A stretch of DNA of 64,000 nucleotides from an uncultured Roseivirga sp. (GTDB taxonomy: Bacteria > Bacteroidota > Bacteroidia > Cytophagales > Cyclobacteriaceae), in contig CANLOY010000004.1 in the NCBI GenBank assembly GCA_947493005.1, forward strand, positions 248,001 to 312,000. The letters are read 5' to 3'. Position 1 is the stretch's first letter, and every line of letters begins with the position of its first letter. The notes beneath the pieces are model-generated. The model did not search any database and was not told the DNA's origin. It saw nothing but the letters and a program-made list of their open reading frames with translations. Positions 56,662 to 64,000 of the stretch are shown here, in pieces. The translations under genes were made by a program, and so were the position numbers.

Positions 56662-57135
56662 ATGAAAAAAATTCTTGTACCTATACTCTTGATGCTTAGC
56701 ATAAATGCTTTTGCTCAATCTGAAGCCTATCTAAAAAAGAAAAGTAACAAACTCTCTCAAAAATCTCCTTTTGAGAAAATATGGGACGGAGAATTACCGG
56801 CAGAGGTTGTCTATAAAGACAATGAAATCATAGCGTTCGTTCCTCTGAGAAGGCAGACTCCGGTTCACTACCTTATTGTCCCTAAGAAAAGGATTCCTAC
56901 CATTAATGATTTACAAGATGAAGACATGCACCTGATTGGTAAAATGTACAAAATAGCTAGAGACCTAGCCAAAAAGTATGGAATTGCTGAAACCGGTTAC
57001 AGGCTATCGATGAATACCAATGAAGATGCCGGACAGTCAGTTTTTCATATACACCTGCACCTGTTAGGTGGGATAAAGACAGGGCCAATGGTAGACCAGG
57101 TTTTTGTAGATCCTAGAACCAAAAAAGATAAGTGA
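56662..57135 (+). CDS. HIT-triad protein with a signal peptide
   Basis: 157 aa. The N-terminus MKKILVPILLMLSINAFAQS is a clear signal peptide, unusual for the HIT (Hint-like nucleotide hydrolase) family, which is normally cytosolic. The fold is otherwise standard: PFEKIWDGELPAEVVYKDNEI, HYLIVPKKRIP, then GYRLSMNTNEDAGQSVFHIHLHLLGG with the triad at His129, His131 and His133. It should hydrolyse a nucleoside phosphoramidate or similar in the periplasm. It is 42 bp after the response regulator gene and possibly part of that unit. Confidence 0.85.
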   Translation: MKKILVPILLMLSINAFAQSEAYLKKKSNKLSQKSPFEKIWDGELPAEVVYKDNEIIAFVPLRRQTPVHYLIVPKKRIPTINDLQDEDMHLIGKMYKIARDLAKKYGIAETGYRLSMNTNEDAGQSVFHIHLHLLGGIKTGPMVDQVFVDPRTKKDK

Positions 57136-57163
57136 TATTGTTACAGTCTTTTTAAAGACTTTT

Positions 57164-57171
57164 TAATTTTG
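57164..57171 (+). promoter_or_regulatory. Possible -7 element of the YebC-family gene
   Basis: TAATTTTG matches the Bacteroidota -7 box, 27 bp before the start codon. A -33 box at standard distance is not clear (ATTG at 57137 is 23 bp away). A weak hairpin, AGTCTT/AAGACT, just upstream may terminate the HIT gene. Confidence 0.35.
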
Positions 57172-57198
57172 AGGTCGAAATAAAAACCAAAGAATACT

Positions 57199-57927
57199 AT
57201 GGGAAGAGCATTTGAATTTCGCAAAGGCAGAAAGATGAAGAGATGGGGCATGATGTCTCGTATTTTTCCTAAGCTAGGTAAAGCTATTACAATGGCAGCC
57301 AAAGAAGGAGGTATGGACCCGGAAATGAATTCCGCCTTACGTACAGCGATTCAGAATGCTAAAGCGCAAAATATGCCAAAAGACAATATTGATGCTGCAA
57401 TCAAACGTGCAGCTAGCAAAGATGTTGATGCATATGTAGAAATGAATTATGAAGGTAAGGGACCTCACGGAGTATTGGTTTTTGTAGAGTGTGCTACCGA
57501 TAATCAGAATCGTACTGTTGCCAATGTAAAGTCATACTTCAATAAAGCTGAAGGCAGTTTGGTTCCCACTGGTTCATTGGAGTTTATGTTTTCCAGAAAA
57601 GCAGTTTTTGAATTTGAGAAAACTGAAGGAATGGATTTAGAAGAGCTTGAACTTGAATTGATAGATGCAGGTTTAGAAGAAATAGATGAGCATACCGATG
57701 AGGAGGATGAAACGACTACTGCGTATGTCTATGGAGATTATGCCAATTTCGGTTCTCTTCAATCCGCCTTGGAAGGTTTGTCGATTGAGGTGAAAAATGC
57801 TGCTCTCAAGCGTTTCCCAACCACTCCAGTAGAGTTTTCTGATGAGCAATTAGAAGAAATTGAGAAAATGTTAGATAAGCTTGAAGAAGATGATGATGTA
57901 CAGGCTGTTTATACTAACATTGCCTGA
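57199..57927 (+). CDS. YebC/PmpR (TACO1) family protein
   Basis: 242 aa. It has the family's N-terminal basic helix bundle ([27 protein letters not shown]) and [33 protein letters not shown], and an acidic middle segment. Members were annotated as DNA-binding regulators, but more recent work on bacterial and mitochondrial homologues points to a role in translation at poly-proline stretches. The symbol yebC is in common use. Confidence 0.9.
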   Translation: MGRAFEFRKGRKMKRWGMMSRIFPKLGKAITMAAKEGGMDPEMNSALRTAIQNAKAQNMPKDNIDAAIKRAASKDVDAYVEMNYEGKGPHGVLVFVECATDNQNRTVANVKSYFNKAEGSLVPTGSLEFMFSRKAVFEFEKTEGMDLEELELELIDAGLEEIDEHTDEEDETTTAYVYGDYANFGSLQSALEGLSIEVKNAALKRFPTTPVEFSDEQLEEIEKMLDKLEEDDDVQAVYTNIA

Positions 57928-58011
57928 TCATAAACTTTTAAGTTTTAGCAATCTACAATGACAGTATGGGATTTAGATGGTAAATTAACCATCTAATAAA
58001 AACTCATACTT

Positions 58012-60783
58012 ATGTTAAAAATTAAGGTCGCTCTATGGCATAGGCAATCTGTGCTGACCGTACTAACTTTTACTTTAAGCTTCAATCTATTACTTGGGCA
58101 AAATAGTCTTCCCAGTGTTGCTGTAAAGGATTATGGCAAATGGGAAAACCTTGGCTTTTCCAGTACTTTTTCTGATGATGGGAATTGGTTTTTCTACGAT
58201 ATCAGAAGAAATAATAAAAAGAACGAAATCAGGCTTCATAATCTGACAAACCGTGAGGTAAAGATATTGCCGGAAGGTAGCAGAGCCAGGTTCTCTTCTG
58301 ATAGTAAGTGGCTCGGGTATTTTATCAACCCTTCTGCCAAGGAAAGAGAAAATAGCAAAGGCCCTAATCGAAGTAAATTCAGATTGCTCAGTCTTGTTAA
58401 TGGAGATAGTTTGATAGTTGAAGATGTAAGATCCTTCAGCTTTAGTGACAACAGCCAATACTTGGCTATGATGCATTATGCTACTAAAGATAAGAAGAGC
58501 AAGGGAGCCGATTTAGTTATTAAAAACCTTTCTAACAATCAGGATTTTAATTTTGGAAATGTAGCAGAGTTCAGATGGCAGGAAGATGGACTTCTAATTG
58601 CCATGATCATTGATGCAGACGGTAAAGCAGGGAATGGAATTCAATTGTTCAATCCTGAAACCGGAATTCTTAAGGTTTTAGAAAATGATGAAACTACTTA
58701 TTCAGGGTTAGTATGGAGAGAGGAAAGTGATGATCTGGCTGTTTTCAAATCTTCAGAAAATGAAGATTATGAAGGAGAAACCAATCATATACTTTTATGG
58801 CAAAACCTGGCTTCCAAGAAAAGTAGTTTATTGACTTTTGATCAATTCAATACAGAGAGTTTTCCAGAGCACAACAAGGTAATTACAAGTAGAGGAATAA
58901 GCTGGTCTGATGATGGACAATCGATTTTTTTCAACATAAAAGCTTGGGAAAAAAAACCTGAAGAAGAAAAGAAGGAATCGGATAGTGATAAAGAAGAAGA
59001 GGATTACCTTGATTTAACAGATGAGTCACCCGCTTTACAGATTTGGCATAGTAAGGATGTAAAGGTGATTCCAGAGCAGCAACAGTCTGCGTCTCGTAGA
59101 AGAGATGACCAACATTTATCAGTTTGGCACATAAAAGAGAACAGGTTTGTGCAATTGGCCAATGAACTCGTTGAAACCATAAGGTTACAGACGAATATAG
59201 GCGTTGTAGTTGGGCAAGATGCAACTCCATACGAGAAAGAGGCTATGTTTGGCAGAGGGAACTCTGATATATATACAGTTAATGTTAATACTGGTGAGAG
59301 AAATAAGGTTTTAACAGGGGTTAACTATGTATATGCAATCAGCCCAGATGGTCGCTACTTCCCATTTGTAAAAGATGGAGTGTATTCTGTATATGATGTT
59401 CAAAAAAATACTAGCAAAAAGCTCACAGTTGGTTTAGACGCTAGTTTTGTTAATAATGATGATGATCACCCCACACCAGAAAAAAGGCCTTATGGATTTG
59501 TAGCTTGGGAAAAAGGAGGGGCATCATTTTTTGTTTACTCTAAGTATGACATTTGGCAACTTTGGGTTGATGGTTCAAAGTCTAGAAGAATCACAGATGG
59601 TAAATCAGATCAGGTCAGACATAGATTCAGTTTTCTTGGCTTCGAAGATTACGTAGACCAGAAAGAAGAGATGTTATTGAGCCTTTTTGGGTATTGGTCA
59701 AAGCAAAGTGGTTATGGTAAGGTTGTTCCAGGGAAAAAAGTTGAAAGGTTGGTCTGGAAAGATGCACGTGTTAGCCGTTTGTCCAAGGCCGAGGATGCGG
59801 ATAAATACGCCTATAGCATAGAAACATTTAGCGATTCACCTGACTTTTATATAACCTCAGGAAATTTCAAAAATGCCAAGCAGATATCTAATACTAACCC
59901 TTTTCAAAAGGATTATGCCTGGGGTAAGTCTGAGCTGATTGAATATACAAATGCTAACGGTAAGAAATTACAAGGTGCGTTGTTTTACCCGGCTAATTAT
60001 AAGCCTGGTAAAAAGTACCCGATGATTACATATATCTATGAGTTACTGTCTGATGGTATTCATTCCTACAGCTCGCCATCTCAAAGCAATTACTACAGCC
60101 ATACTGTGTTTACTCAGGAAGGGTACTTTGTACTAAGACCAGATATTGTTTTTGATGCTGGTAACCCTGGTATATCCTCTGTGCGAACAATGGAAGCAGC
60201 AGTAAAGGTAGTTGTAGATAAAGGCTTGGTAGATGAAAAGAAAGTTGGTTTAGTTGGTCATTCATGGGGTGGGTACCAAGCGGGTTACGCAGTAACACAA
60301 ACCGATATTTTTGCGGCTAGTGTTGCTGGAGCTGGCTTGACAAACCTTACCAGTATGTCGGGAATGATTGCCTGGGCTTTTGGAGGAGCTCCAGAGAATG
60401 AACACTTTGAAGTAAGCCAGGAACGTATGGTGGTTCCTGTATTCGAAGATGTTGAGGGATATGTGAGAAACTCTTCGGTTTTCAGTGTGGAGAAACTCAA
60501 TACACCATTACTTTTCGAAGTTGGTGATAATGATAAGAATGTAGATTGGAGACAAGGGATTGAATACTATAATGCTGCAAGAAGGGCTAGAAAGCAATTT
60601 GTGTTACTTGTATATGCCAATGAGGGGCATGGATTAAGGCAAGATAAAAACAGTGCCGATTATCAAATGAGGATATTAAAGTGGTTTGGACACTATCTGA
60701 AAGGTGACGAAGCTCCTCCATGGATTAAGAGTGGTATTCCTTATGAAGAACAGATAGAACAGCTGAAGAACTGGAAAAAATAG
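58012..60783 (+). CDS. S9 family (prolyl oligopeptidase-like) peptidase
   Basis: 923 aa, probably periplasmic. A hydrophobic stretch ending FNLLLGQN (about 15-31) looks like a signal peptide after a basic N-terminus. The first two-thirds form a WD/PD40-like beta-propeller (SDDGNWFFYD, SPDGRYFPFV). The last 250 residues are an alpha/beta-hydrolase with the nucleophile in GLVGHSWGGYQAGYAV, Asp in LLFEVGDNDKNVDW and His in YANEGHGL, so the triad is complete. Within the propeller is a Lys/Glu-rich insertion (about 320-345). It probably degrades peptides for nutrition. Confidence 0.9.
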   Translation: MLKIKVALWHRQSVLTVLTFTLSFNLLLGQNSLPSVAVKDYGKWENLGFSSTFSDDGNWFFYDIRRNNKKNEIRLHNLTNREVKILPEGSRARFSSDSKWLGYFINPSAKERENSKGPNRSKFRLLSLVNGDSLIVEDVRSFSFSDNSQYLAMMHYATKDKKSKGADLVIKNLSNNQDFNFGNVAEFRWQEDGLLIAMIIDADGKAGNGIQLFNPETGILKVLENDETTYSGLVWREESDDLAVFKSSENEDYEGETNHILLWQNLASKKSSLLTFDQFNTESFPEHNKVITSRGISWSDDGQSIFFNIKAWEKKPEEEKKESDSDKEEEDYLDLTDESPALQIWHSKDVKVIPEQQQSASRRRDDQHLSVWHIKENRFVQLANELVETIRLQTNIGVVVGQDATPYEKEAMFGRGNSDIYTVNVNTGERNKVLTGVNYVYAISPDGRYFPFVKDGVYSVYDVQKNTSKKLTVGLDASFVNNDDDHPTPEKRPYGFVAWEKGGASFFVYSKYDIWQLWVDGSKSRRITDGKSDQVRHRFSFLGFEDYVDQKEEMLLSLFGYWSKQSGYGKVVPGKKVERLVWKDARVSRLSKAEDADKYAYSIETFSDSPDFYITSGNFKNAKQISNTNPFQKDYAWGKSELIEYTNANGKKLQGALFYPANYKPGKKYPMITYIYELLSDGIHSYSSPSQSNYYSHTVFTQEGYFVLRPDIVFDAGNPGISSVRTMEAAVKVVVDKGLVDEKKVGLVGHSWGGYQAGYAVTQTDIFAASVAGAGLTNLTSMSGMIAWAFGGAPENEHFEVSQERMVVPVFEDVEGYVRNSSVFSVEKLNTPLLFEVGDNDKNVDWRQGIEYYNAARRARKQFVLLVYANEGHGLRQDKNSADYQMRILKWFGHYLKGDEAPPWIKSGIPYEEQIEQLKNWKK

Positions 60784-60810
60784 AGTAAGGGGTGTAAATC
60801 TCACTCTTGA

Positions 60811-60885
60811 AGAGAGTACCTAAAGAACAAGGCACCATTGATTTGTGGTGGAGGCTTGAAGTTCTCGGATACTCTCTTTTTATTT
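60811..60885 (+). terminator. Long interrupted hairpin after the S9 peptidase gene
   Basis: AGAGAGTA (60811-60818) pairs with TACTCTCT (60870-60877), then AGAAC with GTTCT and ACCA with TGGT further in, followed by TTTTTATTTT. It acts at least as a terminator. Its 67-nt stem region is longer and more branched than the other terminators in this window. Confidence 0.6.
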
Positions 60886-61035
60886 TAGGAAGAATAAGCT
60901 TGGATTTAATTCTCTGATTATCAGTTATTTGTCGGATGTGTATTGCTGAGTTATTCTTTTTTGTTAGGTGCTTTTATTGGTTTTTGGCATCATTTTGGAA
61001 TTGCCTTGAGCAACAACAACCAAAGGGAGGTCAAA

Positions 61036-61446
61036 ATGAAAAAAGGTTTACTCTTAATATCAGTATTAGCAATTCTATCAAGTTGTGATGTCACCTATGT
61101 GGAAGCTCCATTCGATCCGAGAGATAATTTTCTAGGGCGTTTTGAAGCTGAAGAATACAGCGAAACATTTGATCAGCTTTCTTATTATAACTTAAGAATT
61201 GTAAAGGATTCGGATGCATATAGCAATTCGATATATATAAGAAATTTTTATGCTGTAGACATTGAAATCTTCGGTGAAGTGGTAGGTAACAGAATTACTA
61301 TACCCCGGCAAATAATAGGAGGTTACATTGTTGAAGGAACAGGAAGAAGAGAGAATGGTGACATATACCTGACATATTCAGTGGAAGACACATTCTCCAG
61401 AGGAAACATTACCGATTTCTGTAATACAGTATTGTATAGAAGATAA
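61036..61446 (+). CDS. Small putative lipoprotein
   Basis: 136 aa from ATG 61036, which is preceded by a good Shine-Dalgarno (AGGGAGG, spacing 6). MKKGLLLISVLAILSSCDVT is a lipoprotein signal with Cys17. The mature part (FDPRDNFLGRFEAEEYSETF, YYNLRIVKDSDAYSNSIYI) is strand-rich and resembles the small lipid-anchored beta-sandwich proteins of Bacteroidota, but no family is recognised. A longer frame from 60943 lacks a signal and is less likely. Confidence 0.65.
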   Translation: MKKGLLLISVLAILSSCDVTYVEAPFDPRDNFLGRFEAEEYSETFDQLSYYNLRIVKDSDAYSNSIYIRNFYAVDIEIFGEVVGNRITIPRQIIGGYIVEGTGRRENGDIYLTYSVEDTFSRGNITDFCNTVLYRR

Positions 61447-61470
61447 ATTGTTGTTTTGAGTTTTGATCTG

Positions 61471-61500
61471 AGGGGTTGCCAGGAGTGGCAACCCCTTTTC
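61471..61500 (+). terminator. Terminator after the small lipoprotein gene
   Basis: GGGGTTGCC (61472-61480) pairs with GGCAACCCC (61487-61495); the 6-nt loop is followed by T4. Confidence 0.85.
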
Positions 61501-61589
61501 ATTTCACCGCTCACAAAACCATCAGTTTATTAGAAATTACAACTTCCTATATTCGTATCCGTAGAAAAAGCATCAGCCCAACGAGACTT

Positions 61590-64000
61590 ATGAAATTCAC
61601 AACTAAAATTCTTCTTTTAGTATCTCTAATCAATATTCAAAACTACGCACTCGCCCAAGCACCTAAAAAGCTAAATGCCGCTGAAATAAAGCAGGCGTTG
61701 AACAAGCTGGAAGTATTGGGTTCAGTATTATATGTAGCAGCACACCCAGATGATGAAAATACCAGACTCATTGCATATATGGCTAATGAGAGAAAACTCA
61801 GAACGGCCTATATGGCTATGACCAGAGGAGATGGTGGACAGAACCTTGTAGGAACAGAAATCAGAGAATATTTGGGAATTATTAGAACTCAGGAGTTGCT
61901 TGCCGCACGAAGAAGGGACGGTGGAGAACAGTTCTTTACACGCGCGAATGACTTCGGTTTTTCTAAAGATCCTGACGAAACATTCAATACCTGGGATAAA
62001 AATGATGCACTGGCAGATGTAGTCTGGAATATCAGAAGGTTCCGACCAGATGTAATCATTACTCGTTTTGATTCAACGAGAGTTCCAGGAGGTAGAATGC
62101 ATGGCCACCATACCGCATCAGCATTATTGGCCTTAGAAGCATTTGATATTGCAAATGATCCAACAGTTTTTCCTGAACAACTAAAATATGTTGAACCATG
62201 GCAGCCTAAGGGGCTTTATTGGAATACATACAATTTTGGAAGGGCAAATTTTAGTTCAGATCACGATGGAGAGAAGGGTTTCTATACGCTAGACTTAGGT
62301 GCTTACAATGAGCTTCTGGGTAAATCTTATGATGAGATTTCGGCTATAAGTAGAAGTCAGCATAAGTCTCAAGGGTTTGGAAGCACAGGAAATAGAGGAG
62401 AGTTTAAGGAGTATTTGATGTATTGGAAAGGTGATGCACCTGAAGGCGATGTTTTCAAAAATATAGATCAGACATGGGGTAGAGTAAAGGGTGGAAAATC
62501 GATTCAGAATATAATCGAACGTGCCAATCGGAAATTCAGTATGGAGAGCCCTTCGGCCATAGTTCCGGATTTAATGGAAGCCAGAGCAGGTATTTTAAAA
62601 ATTGAAGATCAGTACTGGAAAAATGTAAAACTCAAAGAAATTGACCTGATCATAAAGTCTGCTATGGGGCTTTACCTGGAGGTCGCAGCAAGAGCTTATA
62701 GCGCTGTCCCTGGAGAAGAAGTTCCTTTCTTCTATGAAGTTATTAACAGATCAGGAGTCAATGCCACTGTTAAGTCTATTGAGGTTCCAGGTACGGGTAA
62801 GAAAATTCAGATTAATAAAGAGTTAAAGAACAACATAAGAATACGAGAAAACGACACACTTAGAATCAAGCCTGACCATCCGTATTCTCAGCCTTACTGG
62901 TTAGCAGAAGAAGCGTCTTTGGGCATGTATAGTGTAGGTGATCAAAACAAGATTGGCTTAGCCGAAAATCCTGCCGCTCTGAAAGCTATTTTTGAACTTG
63001 AGATCAGCGGACAACCATACACCTATACAACTGATGTCATATTTAAAAGGAATGATAGAGTAAAAGGTGAGTTCTACAGACCATTTGTTATTACTCCTTC
63101 CGTTATGGCAAATATTAAGGAAAGTGTGCTGGTTTTTCCAGATAACGAACCCAAAACAGTCAATGTAGTAGTAAGGTCGGGACGAACAAATGTTAATGGA
63201 GAGGTGAGGTTAAATTTGCCTAAGGGTTGGAAGTCGAACCCGACATCTGTGAGCTATAATCTCCAAAACAAGAATCAGGAATTTTCTGCTGTTTTCAGCG
63301 TTCTACCCCCTCAAAACTCAGAAGAAGCTTACATTGGCGTTCAGGCCACCTATAATGGAAAATCCTATGACCGTGGACTTAAGCTAATTGAATACGATCA
63401 TATTCCTGTCCAGACTATATTTCCAAAAAGTAATACCAAAGTAGTTCGTGTTGATATAAAAAGAACCAATCAATATATAGGTTATATCATGGGGTCAGGA
63501 GATGCTATTCCTGAAAGTCTTGAACAAATCGGTTATAGTGTTACCATGTTGGATCCTGATAATATTACTGCTGAGGCATTAAATGCATTTGATGCAGTAA
63601 TTGTGGGTGTAAGAGCTTATAACACAATAGAACGCATGAATGTGGTGCAGCCACGTCTGATGGAATATGTGAAATCTGGGGGCACTGTGATAACACAGTA
63701 CAATACTTCCATGAGAAATCAACCTGCAATTGGTCCTTATCCATTTCAGATATCAAGAGATAGGGTTACTGTTGAAGAGGCGAATGTTAGAATACTGGAA
63801 CCAAATCATCCCATTATAAACGGACCGAATAAGATCACCTCTAAAGATTTTGAAGGTTGGGTTCAGGAAAGAGGACTTTACTTTCCAAATAAATGGGATT
63901 CAAAGTACACACCAATTCTTTCGAGCAATGACCCTGGAGAAAGCCCGAAAAATGGAGGTTTGCTAGTAGCAAAGTATGGCGAGGGATACTTCATATATTC
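61590..64000 (+). CDS. PIG-L/LmbE family deacetylase, large exported form, 3' end outside window
   Basis: An open frame from ATG 61590 to the window edge, 803 residues so far. MKFTTKILLLVSLINIQNYA is a signal peptide. The zinc site is VAAHPDDENTRLIAYMA, with the downstream MHGHHTAS histidines, so the N-terminal 300 residues are a PIG-L N-acyl-sugar deacetylase. From about residue 370 there are beta-sandwich domains (VVVRSGRTNVNGEVRLNLP), then a glutamine-amidotransferase-like segment (AFDAVIVGVRAYNTIERM). It probably acts on glycans or amino-sugar compounds in the periplasm; the substrate is unknown. Confidence 0.88.
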   Translation, partial: MKFTTKILLLVSLINIQNYALAQAPKKLNAAEIKQALNKLEVLGSVLYVAAHPDDENTRLIAYMANERKLRTAYMAMTRGDGGQNLVGTEIREYLGIIRTQELLAARRRDGGEQFFTRANDFGFSKDPDETFNTWDKNDALADVVWNIRRFRPDVIITRFDSTRVPGGRMHGHHTASALLALEAFDIANDPTVFPEQLKYVEPWQPKGLYWNTYNFGRANFSSDHDGEKGFYTLDLGAYNELLGKSYDEISAISRSQHKSQGFGSTGNRGEFKEYLMYWKGDAPEGDVFKNIDQTWGRVKGGKSIQNIIERANRKFSMESPSAIVPDLMEARAGILKIEDQYWKNVKLKEIDLIIKSAMGLYLEVAARAYSAVPGEEVPFFYEVINRSGVNATVKSIEVPGTGKKIQINKELKNNIRIRENDTLRIKPDHPYSQPYWLAEEASLGMYSVGDQNKIGLAENPAALKAIFELEISGQPYTYTTDVIFKRNDRVKGEFYRPFVITPSVMANIKESVLVFPDNEPKTVNVVVRSGRTNVNGEVRLNLPKGWKSNPTSVSYNLQNKNQEFSAVFSVLPPQNSEEAYIGVQATYNGKSYDRGLKLIEYDHIPVQTIFPKSNTKVVRVDIKRTNQYIGYIMGSGDAIPESLEQIGYSVTMLDPDNITAEALNAFDAVIVGVRAYNTIERMNVVQPRLMEYVKSGGTVITQYNTSMRNQPAIGPYPFQISRDRVTVEEANVRILEPNHPIINGPNKITSKDFEGWVQERGLYFPNKWDSKYTPILSSNDPGESPKNGGLLVAKYGEGYFIY

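Overview
The window is about 64 kb of an AT-rich chromosome from a Bacteroidota bacterium, most likely of the Cytophagales (Roseivirga/Fulvivirga-like marine relatives). Four things point there. Several promoters have the Bacteroidota form TTTG-N19..21-TAnnTTTG. The primary sigma factor is short and lacks region 1.1. Shine-Dalgarno sites are mostly absent. The gene content is typical: DUF5686 outer-membrane proteins, bshB1, START-like and DUF349 proteins, and bifunctional thrA. No integrase, insertion sequence, CRISPR array or phage gene was found.

Layout. 1-22982 is mainly housekeeping: parE (5' cut off)-parC, trmH, a DUF5686 protein, thrS-infC-rpmI-rplT, tRNA-Met, an LptF/LptG permease, rpsO-pnp, rpoD, trxB, bshB1, pdxH, yqgE and a DUF349 protein. 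From tRNA-Thr (23089) to about 27.75 kb lies a sparse accessory stretch. It has degenerate intergenic repeats near both ends, a decayed SpvB/Tc-toxin fragment, a lipoprotein, an acyltransferase, a membrane LytTR protein and about 1 kb without genes. 27795-31594 is an exported, Tat-linked cassette: a TIM-barrel isomerase, a GMC oxidoreductase with a Cys cluster, a gluconate-dehydrogenase subunit-3-like protein and a rhodanese lipoprotein. It probably oxidises sugars in the periplasm.

31.7-44.3 kb is a composite nine-gene operon, ilvE-ilvD-ilvB-ilvN-ilvC-ilvA-thrA-thrB-thrC, covering aspartate to threonine and the isoleucine/valine pathway. Its roughly 0.5 kb leader holds what I consider the best find here: two consecutive transcription attenuators. 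Each has a short leader peptide packed with Thr, Ile and Val codons (no Leu), an antiterminator helix starting at the end of the leader ORF, and an intrinsic terminator. The two antiterminator helices have the same geometry and differ by two compensatory base-pair changes. The leader codons match the amino acids the operon makes.

44264-48535 holds mostly reverse-strand accessory genes (a TfoX-like protein, SRPBCC, VOC, a broken DUF2306 gene, a GOLPH3-like protein on the plus strand, and a large helical protein). They separate the ilv-thr operon from leuA-leuC-leuD-leuB (48709-52968), which completes leucine synthesis. 53-64 kb contains a periplasmic TlpA-DUF3738 fusion divergent from a histidine kinase/response regulator pair, a HIT-triad protein with a signal peptide, a YebC-family protein, an S9 peptidase, a small lipoprotein and a PIG-L deacetylase cut off by the window end.

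Other points worth a look: infC probably starts at an AUC codon behind a rare strong Shine-Dalgarno site, and a promoter-like site runs directly into an orphan terminator at 27.2 kb.
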